In this document: positions 27,900 to 36,299 of the stretch, piece by piece | Position numbering within the stretch: the stretch's first letter is position 1 | Layout: every line of letters begins with the position of its first letter | NCBI GenBank assembly: GCA_009885945.1 | Contig: VFJR01000025.1 | Coordinates: 1 to 43,247 of the forward strand | Length of the DNA: 43,247 bases | Direction: 5' to 3' | Source: Anaerolineaceae bacterium | GTDB lineage: Bacteria > Chloroflexota > Anaerolineae > Anaerolineales > Villigracilaceae | The notes under the pieces: model-generated | What the model was told of the DNA's origin: nothing | The model's input: only the letters and a program-made list of their open reading frames with translations | Database searches by the model: none | Made by a program: the position numbers and the translations under genes

Positions 27900-30266
27900 T
27901 TACTTCTTCTTTTTAACTGGCGCCTTTGGCTTAGGGGCTGACTTGGGCTTTGATAAATCAGGTAATCCATCAAATGCCCCGTCAATATATTCAGCATGCA
28001 TAAATTTTGATGAATTAATATGCTCTACTTTTCCGCCGATATCGCGCATTAACTCGACCATGTGCTTCACTAATCTTGCATCTCGGTCTTTGGGGTAACC
28101 GCTTTTGCCGTCCCATAAAGTAATTAGATAAACATGGTCCATTCCACGTAAGAGCGATGAATATAAAGCCCAACGGTTATTTCGTTCGTAGGCATCAACG
28201 CCTTCTTTGGGTTCGCCAACATGTTCAAGCTGATAGGCTTCATCCACCAATGGGTGAGAACGTATTTTATAGAAACGATCCACCCATTCGTCGCCCCCAG
28301 GCGAGACAAATTCGCGAATGTAGGCTGCTTCTGGTAGCGGTAGATGCGCTTCTACATGAATTCCGCGTGCGGCACAAACCTCAGCAAAAATGATTTCGCT
28401 GCCCGCAGATAAACCTGCTGTAATTGCAATGTCTTCAGCGCCAGCGTTAAGTTTGTCAAGGCGTTTTTCTATTTCGTTGCGGATTTGCACTTCTTTTTCT
28501 TTCGAAAAAGTCTTTTGCTCCTTACTTGGGTAATCTATCATATAGCCGCTAAACAAGAATACATCTGCTGGGTTTTTGGCAGATCTTTTGTTGATCTCGT
28601 TTTCTCTGGCTGCTTGTTTTTTTTCTGCAGGATTTTCGCCTTGAATACGAGATAACTCCTCTTTAATAACTTGAATTGCCGCTGTTACATAAGTTTCGCG
28701 CATTCCAAGTGACTCCAGCATTTCTAGCTGAGAGAGAGATGACTTTAGATAAAACTGATTTCGGCGTGATGCTGTCAGCGCCTTTCGATAAGAGCGGACG
28801 ACACTCTCTACTTTTTCAGCAGTTAAAACTCGTAGTTCAGCAAGAGATATTAAGGTCCAGTAATCTGCTTTTTCGTCATCTGATTTTGTCTCAAGTGAAA
28901 AAATCATGGAGCCGCGTAATTCTTTTAAGGAATCGCGTATAAACTTAATTTCAGGATCAGGGTCTTGTTTATTTTCAAAACTATCTGCCAATTGCACCAA
29001 AATTGTCGCAAGCGTCAAGGCATTTACGCCTGGATAATACTCATTAAAGTTTATTTTATATCCCGTAAGATAGGTATCAATTGCTTTTAGAAGCCAGTGG
29101 TACGAATCGAATGCTGCTTTTAGACGCGCTTTTTTGTCACTTACTTTTTTCCACGAGTCTACCCACATCTCTTTATAAATACGGCCAAGATACGATATTG
29201 CCTCGGAGTCGTTTGGTGTATCTGCCAGCAAGCTTTCTATTTTTACAATCGCTTCATCAACACGCCCAAGACGATTCAAATGAAATGCTTCTTCGCGTCG
29301 AAACATCATGTTGCTTGAATTCATTTCAAGACCTTTACGATATTGATCGAGCGCTAGTTCATTTCGACCCATATTCGCAAGCGCGCGACCCGCCTCGCCA
29401 ATCGCCTCTTCCTTAATAAGGGGGTTGCGTATTTCTTCCGTCAAAAGGAGCAGGTCGCCGATTCGTTTTCGGCGTTGTGCAATTGTCACGCGTTCTTTCC
29501 ATTCGTTGTACTCGCGCCAAAAGCCGGTTGCCAATGGGGTGCGTAATGTTTTTCGGTCTGGTTCAGCTAAACCTGTTAATAAATTAAACACCGGGCTGTG
29601 GATCGATTCTTTTTCCGATGCCCATGTATCGCGGGTAACACGGGCGATAGCGGCGCGGTCTTTTTCAAGAAAGGCTGGGTCTGGAACACCTTCAGGCGTA
29701 ATATGATAAGGAATAGTGCGCACATTAAATACATCAAAAGGCATATACGAACGCCCTGCTTGAATATGAACCACACCGCGTTTTCGAAATGCGTGACGAA
29801 TACCGAGTTCGTAAAATACATTGGCGTTATCAATGCTCATATCTACCAGCGCAAGATCGGCAAGTAATAACTCTTGAAACATATCGGTAAGAATATCGCC
29901 GCTCTTGGTTTCTTCATCTGCACGAAATGGTTCAAACCCCGCCATAATAAGCATAGGCTTCAGTAAATCTGTATAAATAGCATTGAAATCAAAGATTTGA
30001 CCATCCCCGCCTTTTTTCTTCCCGAAAGGCATTATTACAAACGCGTGAGGTCTAATCTCTGGCCTTAATTGCGCAGCAGCAGGTTCACTTTGAATAGGTG
30101 CAGTAACTGGCAAGGTTGGCGCTTCAACCTTCTTTGTCTCAGGCGTTGCTGGCAACCTGGTTTCCTGCGAAGAGGCAACGTTATTAGCAGCAGGCATTGC
30201 AGGTACAGAAGCATCTTTTGGAGCTTCTGTATATTTACTAAAATGAAACATCTTTAAAAAGTCCAT
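27900..30266 (-). CDS. Deoxyribosyltransferase/TIR-like - TPR (TRAFs-binding-like) - SLOG protein (788 aa)
   Basis: Three-part cytoplasmic protein, last in a four-gene operon. After a low-complexity Pro/Ala leader (1-70), residues 74-235 resemble the nucleoside deoxyribosyltransferase/TIR-like fold: FVIMPFGKK, an FDFNAIYTDLLKP helix, and LVDMSIDNANVFYELGIRHA with Asp142, Asn149 and Glu153 as likely active-site residues. Residues 265-545 are helical repeats of TPR type (LALDQYRKGLEMNSSNMMFR, AISYLGRIYKEMW), matching the MAP3K TRAFs-binding-like region known beside such domains. Residues 566-762 look like a SLOG nucleotide-binding domain: VFLFSGYMID, ITAGLSAGSEIIFAEVCAAR, HLPLPEAAYI, then VYLITLWDG and DARLVKHM. 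The C terminus is Lys/Pro rich. I infer nucleotide signal handling; domain identities rest on motif recall, so are moderately sure. Confidence 0.75.
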   Translation of the reverse strand: MDFLKMFHFSKYTEAPKDASVPAMPAANNVASSQETRLPATPETKKVEAPTLPVTAPIQSEPAAAQLRPEIRPHAFVIMPFGKKKGGDGQIFDFNAIYTDLLKPMLIMAGFEPFRADEETKSGDILTDMFQELLLADLALVDMSIDNANVFYELGIRHAFRKRGVVHIQAGRSYMPFDVFNVRTIPYHITPEGVPDPAFLEKDRAAIARVTRDTWASEKESIHSPVFNLLTGLAEPDRKTLRTPLATGFWREYNEWKERVTIAQRRKRIGDLLLLTEEIRNPLIKEEAIGEAGRALANMGRNELALDQYRKGLEMNSSNMMFRREEAFHLNRLGRVDEAIVKIESLLADTPNDSEAISYLGRIYKEMWVDSWKKVSDKKARLKAAFDSYHWLLKAIDTYLTGYKINFNEYYPGVNALTLATILVQLADSFENKQDPDPEIKFIRDSLKELRGSMIFSLETKSDDEKADYWTLISLAELRVLTAEKVESVVRSYRKALTASRRNQFYLKSSLSQLEMLESLGMRETYVTAAIQVIKEELSRIQGENPAEKKQAARENEINKRSAKNPADVFLFSGYMIDYPSKEQKTFSKEKEVQIRNEIEKRLDKLNAGAEDIAITAGLSAGSEIIFAEVCAARGIHVEAHLPLPEAAYIREFVSPGGDEWVDRFYKIRSHPLVDEAYQLEHVGEPKEGVDAYERNNRWALYSSLLRGMDHVYLITLWDGKSGYPKDRDARLVKHMVELMRDIGGKVEHINSSKFMHAEYIDGAFDGLPDLSKPKSAPKPKAPVKKKK

Positions 30267-30272
30267 AGTTGA

Positions 30273-31613
30273 TTATCCCTTTGCTTCTTTAGATTTTGGA
30301 TAACGAGAAAGTAAATCATTTAATACACTAGGCGGTGTATTTGGACCAATATCTACGCCGTCAAATTCCTTTGCGATGTTTTGCAGAGATGAATTAAATT
30401 CCGAAATCCGCTCCAGAATGTTGTGAACGCCCTCGCTGGCGGCTTTTGCCATGGCGGCAAGTTCTTCTTGTACAAGCGGAGAAGATGCTTCCTCAGCTAG
30501 AGTGCCTAGCGCGGCTTTGTAGGTTTCAGTTAATTGCTCTTCTGTTTCTTCTAGAGTTTCTTTTACAAACTCAACAGTTGCATCTTCAATATTTTTCTTA
30601 AATCGTTCGTTGGAATCGACGGCTTCTTTAATGGTGCGGTTAATTAATCCAGATTCTTTCTCCAGTGAGTCATCCTCAGCCAGAGCTTCTTGCATGGATT
30701 TGATGTATTCCATGTTTTGTGCCCAAAGAATTTCTTCGGTGGACTTCACCATGCGGTAAAACTCTTTTTCGTTCTTCTCGTTTCCTTCAAGATTATTCCA
30801 ATGATCATATATGATGGTTAATTCCATGATCACTTTGCTGTAATTGCGAATAATAGTGTCTATACTGCGAAGCTCCTGCCAGCCAAGAAATGCGGCAGTA
30901 AAAGCGGCCGTTAAGGCAACCCATAGACTTATTGATGAGCCTGGTTCGCCAAGTGCGGCAAATAAAGCACCGAGACCGCCAGCGATGTAGATATACAAAG
31001 TTAATCGAGTGCGTTCCTTTTCATATTGATTATTTTTACGAACATGCCAATCTAATTGATGGCCTACGCGGAAATTAATATAATCATCACCCATCAGGTC
31101 GTTGAAACCATAATCGCTGGCAGGATCTTCCGGGTTATAGTGGGGAGGAAGTTGTCCCTCATAATTTTTTAGGATTAATTCACCGCCCAAACTGCGAAAA
31201 ATCTGACGTTGAATTTCGACAAGCCGCTTTTCAAGATAGGCTTTGCGGTTTGGTTGTTTTTGCAGAATAGTACGGTACATATAAATTTCTTTTTTAATTT
31301 CTTCTGCACCCGCGCGTTGAGTTAACCAATCGCCGCTAGCATACATTTTGCTTGTATACGCTGCTAAACCTGAGCCAAGAATTGGAGCAAGAATCAGTAA
31401 AAACTTTAATGTTAATCCTCCGATTTTAGGGAATGAGTCGGGATAGGTTTGGGTCAGGATTGCGAATAATGTGGCAAGAATGCCCATGGCGGCTATCCAG
31501 CGGCGCAGACGTAAATGCGCCTTTGAACGTTTGCTGGACATTTCATCAAGCTGAGCGTGACGTGTCCATGCTGTAATTAGTATGGGTGCGGCTTGTTGTG
31601 TATTTTCTTCCAT
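30273..31613 (-). CDS. SLATT/DUF4231-type membrane protein with two 2TM units (446 aa)
   Basis: Four membrane helices in two pairs: about 39-56 and 67-86, then 204-221 and 228-246. Each pair is preceded by a basic amphipathic stretch (RSKAHLRLRRWIAAM; EKERTRLTLYIYIAGG) and followed by a long helix, the layout of SLATT (SMODS- and SLOG-associating 2TM effector) domains, which Pfam partly calls DUF4231. The text DWLTQRAGAEEIKKEIYMYR after the first pair is typical. Residues 270-446 are charged and helical (coiled coil). In the family, SLATT proteins are proposed pore-forming effectors gated by a nucleotide sensor. Here it lies 18 bp after the TIR-WD40 gene and 6 bp before the SLOG gene, fitting effector and sensor. 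A housekeeping membrane role remains possible. Confidence 0.8.
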   Translation of the reverse strand: MEENTQQAAPILITAWTRHAQLDEMSSKRSKAHLRLRRWIAAMGILATLFAILTQTYPDSFPKIGGLTLKFLLILAPILGSGLAAYTSKMYASGDWLTQRAGAEEIKKEIYMYRTILQKQPNRKAYLEKRLVEIQRQIFRSLGGELILKNYEGQLPPHYNPEDPASDYGFNDLMGDDYINFRVGHQLDWHVRKNNQYEKERTRLTLYIYIAGGLGALFAALGEPGSSISLWVALTAAFTAAFLGWQELRSIDTIIRNYSKVIMELTIIYDHWNNLEGNEKNEKEFYRMVKSTEEILWAQNMEYIKSMQEALAEDDSLEKESGLINRTIKEAVDSNERFKKNIEDATVEFVKETLEETEEQLTETYKAALGTLAEEASSPLVQEELAAMAKAASEGVHNILERISEFNSSLQNIAKEFDGVDIGPNTPPSVLNDLLSRYPKSKEAKG

Positions 31614-31631
31614 ATTTACTTCTCCGTGTAA

Positions 31632-34600
31632 CTAGTTTCCATCTGTCGGTAGATTTGGACAGATGGCTCGGTATTCTTCATCAAAAAACAGGGTTTTCCA
31701 TTTTTCGATATCAAAATTTTCAGTAAGCCGACTGCATGCGGTGTCAATTAATTGATCTTTGGTTATATATTGCACTTTTTCCATATCCCAAAGCATAACA
31801 GTCTTAAGAGAAACCGTTGCAAGCTCTTTACCATCAGGAGTAAAGGAAACGCTTGTGACTGAACTTATATGAGGTAGCCTTGCAACTTCTTGACCCATGA
31901 CCATATCCCAGATATATACAAAACCCGAATCGTCTCCCAGAGCTAAATATTTATTATCAGGGCTAAAATCAATAAACTTTATTTCTGCATTTGCTTTAAA
32001 CTCACTTTGAATACGTGCAAATGAACTATCTTCTGCGTTCCATAAATAAAGAATTCCTTCAGATCCGCTGGTAGCTAGTGTTTTTCCGTCGCTTGTGAAC
32101 TCTATAGTATTGATACTGCCAAATTGATCAAGAGTGGCAGTTTGAGTTTTTGTACTTAGATCAAAAACTATACTTTCCTGACCTTCTTCATCAGTGCCTG
32201 CCACCAGATATTTTCCATCGGGAGATATTCCTAGTGAAATGACATTACCTTTGGCTTGCAAGCTTCCCGATATTGTCAGATTGCTGAGATCCCAAATATT
32301 AATCAGCCCGTTTTCATCAGATGTGATAATTTGTTTATTATCGGGCGTAAATGTAACGGCGTTAATTGTGACCTGTTTGTGGTCTAAGTAATGCTTTTCA
32401 CTTCCGTCTTTGCCGATAAGAATTACACGATTGTAGGCAGAAACATTACTGTCATATTCCACTGCCGCGATCCATTTTGAGTCTGGGCTGATTGTTGTAC
32501 TGTAAGTTAGCCCGCTTGCTTTTGCGACAACTTTCCTCGTTTCGTTGCTTGTTCCAGCTTGATCGGTATTAACCAGCCATATGTTTTTGTCATCTGAATT
32601 TACCAAAAGGAAACTTCCATCTGGGCTAAAGTGAGCTTCGCGGGTGAATTCGTTAAATTGAATTAAGCCTTTTCTTGATTTTAGGTTGGAAATATCCCAA
32701 AGATATACACGCCCATCTCGGTCTCCTGCGATTAATCGAGATCCATCAGCATTGAACTGAAGAGATGAGCCAATGCCTTCGATTGGAAGCTGTAAAACTT
32801 CAGCTCCGGAATGCGCATCCCAAACACGAACAGTTTGATCATAGCCTGTTGTCGCGATCCATTGTCCATCTTTGCTAACGCGGGTTTTCAATACGAAATT
32901 TGCGTGCGCCATACGCATTCTTTCCTGTCCCGTAGCTGTATCAATAACGCGTATGAATTTATCGTCAGATACAGTTGCGAACCAGGTGTTATCTGGTCCA
33001 AAGGATACATCTTCTACCCAGTCACCATGTTTTATGAAATATTTCTCGCCGCCATAAGCGACTCGAGTGGCACGCGTTGTGCTGTCTGCGCCGCCGCTAA
33101 TAACCCATTGTCCGTCAGGGCTAAATTCAACATCGTAGACCTCGTTGGTGTGCTTTGCTCCTGCGACTGTGCGGCTTTGCATAACGGTCCATATAGTAAC
33201 AAATCCTTCGGATGTGCCATAAGCCATATATGCGCCAGAATCGTCAAAATCAATGCTGTACACTTCTCCCTTTTGTTCTAGGAATATTTCCTCTTTGAAA
33301 TCGGTCATATCTATAAGGCTGACCATATTTGTTCTGCCAACCCCAAGCCAGCGGCCATTGGGATTCATATTCAAATCCCATATTGTTCCATCAAATTGCA
33401 ATGAGCTAAGTTGCTTTTCTGTTTCTACATCCCAAAACGTCACAACCCCTTTTTCGGTGCCGGTCACTAATATTTTTCCGTCGCTGCTAAACGCAGAATC
33501 ATAAACAGCGCTTTCGTGCGGAGCGCAAAAATATTGGCTGCCATCGTTTGTGTCCCAGAGACACGCATTACCAGCTTCGTCTGCGGTGGCAAATTTTTGC
33601 CTATCTGGACTGAGTTGAATTGTCCAAACGCGACCCTCGACATTCGTTTGTTTAATAGGAATAGCCAATAGGGTAATGTTATGGCGAATAATAGTTTCGG
33701 CATCAGCAAGGCTTGGCAAGTGGGTATACGCGTCAATTGCTAATAATGTGCTAGTGTCTAATTCACCGGCTTCATCTTGATATATTTTTGCTTCAGATGC
33801 ACTTCGTTGTGCCTTGGCAATTTGGGCATTTTCTTCGGCGATCTTTGCGTTTTCTTCCGCAATTTTTTTATTTTCTTCTGCAATTGCTTGTTGAGCTACT
33901 GCGGTTGCCTGGCTGTTTTTTGCCTTTTGTTCATTTACTAATGCCGCTCCGCGTTGAACAAATGCAAACACGCCCATTGCAAGACTGACGACAAGAGCGA
34001 GAGCAACGCCGATGGTAAAGTTTCGCTGGCGTTGCACTGCAACCTTGCGTCCTATGCTAATAAATTCTGCCTGAATGGGTGCTACCTGACGACTAACGCT
34101 TGTCGTAGATGCAGTCATCCATTTTTCGCTTTCTTCTAGTTCGGTGCCGCCAAGCAGGAAACTTTTATTTTGGTTCTTTTGCTCCCATTCGGTAGCGCGC
34201 TGCAAAATGCGTGTATGCTGCTGAATCCATTCCAGATCGGTGTTGATTGAATCGAATATTTTTGGGAGGTTAGCTTTGTAGTTATCCTCTTTGCGTAAAT
34301 ATATCCAATTGGTAGATGCAAGTTTTGGATGCATCTTTGTGCGTTTTTCGGGATCACGGTATAAGACTGGAATTATCTTTTTGTTATATTTAATGCCAAG
34401 TTCCAACTCATCCATGCAAATTTTTGATGCAAGTGAATCAGGGCTGATCACAAAAATAAAAGCATCTCCGCTTTCGATGGCGCGTGTGATTTCTGCCATC
34501 CAATCAGCGCTGGGGGGAATACCCTCCCAGTCAACCCAAGCGGCAATACCACTATTGTCAAGACTATCATTTAGTTTCTTGACAAAGGGTTTGTCTTTGC

Positions 34601-34649
34601 GTGAATAGGAAATAAAGACTTTGCTTTGTGGGTTTTCTGGGTTAGCCAT
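31632..34649 (-). CDS. TIR - TM - coiled-coil - WD40 protein (1005 aa)
   Basis: Residues 9-140 form a TIR domain: KVFISYSRKD at the start, GIAAWVDWEGIP, Trp50/Glu53 and FVISPDSLASKICMDELELG, where Glu81 is in the position of the catalytic glutamate of NAD-cleaving TIR enzymes. A single membrane helix is at 211-231. A tandem heptad coiled coil (IAEENKKIAEENAKIAEEN) follows, then roughly 650 residues of WD40 repeats (many ending in xWD, as in VTFWDV, VRVWDA, VYLWDI, INIWDL), enough for two propellers. The end, LIDTACSRLTENF to YRAICPNLP, is a tail I recognise from Chloroflexota WD40 proteins. Thus the TIR faces the cytoplasm and the propellers lie across the membrane or, if the helix is re-entrant, also inside. 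It is second gene of the operon, 20 bp after the C39-like gene. NAD cleavage is inferred. Confidence 0.9.
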   Translation of the reverse strand: MANPENPQSKVFISYSRKDKPFVKKLNDSLDNSGIAAWVDWEGIPPSADWMAEITRAIESGDAFIFVISPDSLASKICMDELELGIKYNKKIIPVLYRDPEKRTKMHPKLASTNWIYLRKEDNYKANLPKIFDSINTDLEWIQQHTRILQRATEWEQKNQNKSFLLGGTELEESEKWMTASTTSVSRQVAPIQAEFISIGRKVAVQRQRNFTIGVALALVVSLAMGVFAFVQRGAALVNEQKAKNSQATAVAQQAIAEENKKIAEENAKIAEENAQIAKAQRSASEAKIYQDEAGELDTSTLLAIDAYTHLPSLADAETIIRHNITLLAIPIKQTNVEGRVWTIQLSPDRQKFATADEAGNACLWDTNDGSQYFCAPHESAVYDSAFSSDGKILVTGTEKGVVTFWDVETEKQLSSLQFDGTIWDLNMNPNGRWLGVGRTNMVSLIDMTDFKEEIFLEQKGEVYSIDFDDSGAYMAYGTSEGFVTIWTVMQSRTVAGAKHTNEVYDVEFSPDGQWVISGGADSTTRATRVAYGGEKYFIKHGDWVEDVSFGPDNTWFATVSDDKFIRVIDTATGQERMRMAHANFVLKTRVSKDGQWIATTGYDQTVRVWDAHSGAEVLQLPIEGIGSSLQFNADGSRLIAGDRDGRVYLWDISNLKSRKGLIQFNEFTREAHFSPDGSFLLVNSDDKNIWLVNTDQAGTSNETRKVVAKASGLTYSTTISPDSKWIAAVEYDSNVSAYNRVILIGKDGSEKHYLDHKQVTINAVTFTPDNKQIITSDENGLINIWDLSNLTISGSLQAKGNVISLGISPDGKYLVAGTDEEGQESIVFDLSTKTQTATLDQFGSINTIEFTSDGKTLATSGSEGILYLWNAEDSSFARIQSEFKANAEIKFIDFSPDNKYLALGDDSGFVYIWDMVMGQEVARLPHISSVTSVSFTPDGKELATVSLKTVMLWDMEKVQYITKDQLIDTACSRLTENFDIEKWKTLFFDEEYRAICPNLPTDGN
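33817..33879. repeat. Three 21-bp tandem units encoding a heptad repeat
   Basis: Units at 33817-33837, 33838-33858 and 33859-33879 are similar 21-mers encoding IAEEN-type heptads in the TIR-WD40 protein; a fourth, diverged unit follows to 33900. They form the coiled coil next to the membrane helix. In-frame gain or loss of units would change the coiled-coil length without breaking the gene. Confidence 0.75.
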
Positions 34650-34669
34650 CTAGGCGCATCCTTGCGAGT

Positions 34670-36076
34670 CTAGCGAGTGACAAACCATGCGGCAACGTAC
34701 CCTTGATGGGTTGCATCTTTAACTTTGATCCACTGATCGTTTTTACCAACCTTGGCTTCGCCGCCTGCTTCGGTAATTATGAATTCATAATTGATAGGCA
34801 CACGTTTGATCAAAGATGCATCACTGATTACGGGTTGATTGCGAAGTGCTACTTGTTCGCAAACTGCTTTAATTTTTACGGTTCCAGCAGGTGCAGGGGC
34901 TGCTGCGGCTGGAGCTTGGGCGGTTGAACCGCTGGCATATTTCACATACCAAGCGGCAACATAGCCTTCTTTATTGCCGGCATCACGTACCTTTAACCAT
35001 TGATTGGTAACGCCAATTTTTGCAATGGCTTGGTTTGCAGGTTCTACACATACTAGTTTTTCGGTAACAGGCACACGCCTCATTAAAGTTTCAGGTGAAA
35101 CGATAGGCTTTGAGCGGAAAGAAAGTTCCTCGGTGGGTATTAGTTGTAGCGCGCCAGCAGGCAGAGGAGGTAATGGTGCAGCGGGCGCAGGTGCAGAACC
35201 CGGCTTAGGCGGGGCAGCAGGCGCGGGAGCAGAAGCAGGCGACGGCGTAATGGTTGAGGCGGGTTTTCCTTTAACATCAGAAACATACCAGCCTGCTACG
35301 AATCCCTGATCGCCCTTTGGATCCTGCACCTGAATCCATTGACCTTGTACGCCAAGTTTTGCCTTAGCGCTGGTTTTTGGTTCCAAACAAATTAATTCGG
35401 TGCCTAAAGGCATGCGCTTCCATAAATAACCTGTTACAGAGCCTTCGCCGCGCAGTGAAAGATCGTCTTCGCCGGCATACAGAATATATTTTTCTGCAGG
35501 CAACGGTACGCTGGTTTTCTTGGGTGGTTCTGGCGGAGTGCTGCTATAAGAATCAAACCATAGTACGGCACTAATCTCGGAAGCAAGTTTTGCGCCGTTG
35601 TATTTATAGCGTGTAGTCAAGAGGACTTCTTTATCAGGACCATCGCCTGGGTATCGGTAAGGGTCATATAGCAAATAATCATCGCCCTTCTTTTCTTTTA
35701 CAAGCACAAAGTGGGTCTGAATGCCCGCTTGTTTATTCCAGTCCACTTGTAAAATGACGGGCTTGCCCTGTGCTATAGTAGCGTCAATTAGAGCGGTGGG
35801 GGCAGGCGAAGACTCGCAAGGTTGCATATCACGGTAGGCACTGTTTGGCCACACATAGGGTAAAACGCTCGGAATGAAAAAAGCGCCTTGAAAACCACCA
35901 GCGTTTTTCATCTTTTCATTGACTGTTAAGGGCGTTTCGTTATAGCCAATGCCGTTTAACATCATAGTGACTGACGTGAGCAAACAGCCCCACCCGCCAA
36001 TCGTCTCTGAAGAAATTCCCAATGCGGATTTCTTCCATGGTTCGTCGTTCTGATATAGATTCTGAGTCTTAAACAT
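34670..36076 (-). CDS. C39-like papain-fold protein with three SH3 repeats (468 aa)
   Basis: Residues 1-170 fit a C39-type papain-fold peptidase: Cys31 in GGWGCLLTSVTMML, His122 in QTHFVLVKEKKG and Asp138 in YLLYDPYRYPG form the likely triad, with a GKPVILQVDW strand between. Three SH3-like repeats follow at about 195-270, 305-375 and 398-468, each with a VxGQWIQVQD or NQWLKV strand and a closing GFVAGWYV, GYVAAWYV or GYVAAWFV, joined by Ala/Pro-rich linkers. There is no signal peptide or membrane helix, so it appears cytoplasmic, unusual for bacterial SH3-peptidase proteins, which usually act on the wall. AGGAGG at 36082-36087, five bases before the ATG, is a strong ribosome binding site. 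It is first in the TIR/SLATT/SLOG operon; its role there is unknown. Confidence 0.82.
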   Translation of the reverse strand: MFKTQNLYQNDEPWKKSALGISSETIGGWGCLLTSVTMMLNGIGYNETPLTVNEKMKNAGGFQGAFFIPSVLPYVWPNSAYRDMQPCESSPAPTALIDATIAQGKPVILQVDWNKQAGIQTHFVLVKEKKGDDYLLYDPYRYPGDGPDKEVLLTTRYKYNGAKLASEISAVLWFDSYSSTPPEPPKKTSVPLPAEKYILYAGEDDLSLRGEGSVTGYLWKRMPLGTELICLEPKTSAKAKLGVQGQWIQVQDPKGDQGFVAGWYVSDVKGKPASTITPSPASAPAPAAPPKPGSAPAPAAPLPPLPAGALQLIPTEELSFRSKPIVSPETLMRRVPVTEKLVCVEPANQAIAKIGVTNQWLKVRDAGNKEGYVAAWYVKYASGSTAQAPAAAAPAPAGTVKIKAVCEQVALRNQPVISDASLIKRVPINYEFIITEAGGEAKVGKNDQWIKVKDATHQGYVAAWFVTR

Positions 36077-36299
36077 GCTCGCCTCCTGCTGTGATATGAC
36101 GATTAATCTTTTATAGGATATTTGGAATGTTCTAATTTTACACTAATTTTGATTGCAATGAAACTGAAATTTTTCGACCAAACACTTTTGTAAAACCGAT
36201 CAAACGCTTCTTTCTGCGCCTAAACCTGACCGCGCCATAAGCATTTTCTACGCCGACAGCAAGACGGCGGGCTTCAGCCTGTTCCTGAAAGAGTCTCTG
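36077..36299. other. 223-bp intergenic region before the TIR/SLATT/SLOG operon
   Basis: Lies between the metalloprotease stop and the C39-like start, both minus strand. A TAAAAT at 36140-36135 (minus) could be the operon's -10 element about 60 bases before the ATG, but no good -35 is seen 16-18 bp upstream. A CGCCG/CGGCG inverted repeat at 36251-36269 lacks a T tract. About 53 sense codons continue in frame after the metalloprotease stop. Confidence 0.4.

Noticed and set aside
27900-30266. Housekeeping nucleoside 2-deoxyribosyltransferase
   Set aside because: The N-terminal motif is similar, but fusion to TPR and SLOG parts and the TIR/SLATT context point to signalling rather than salvage.
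36251-36269. CGCCG/CGGCG hairpin as terminator of the metalloprotease gene
   Set aside because: The stem is only 5 bp with a 9-base loop and no T tract on the minus strand.
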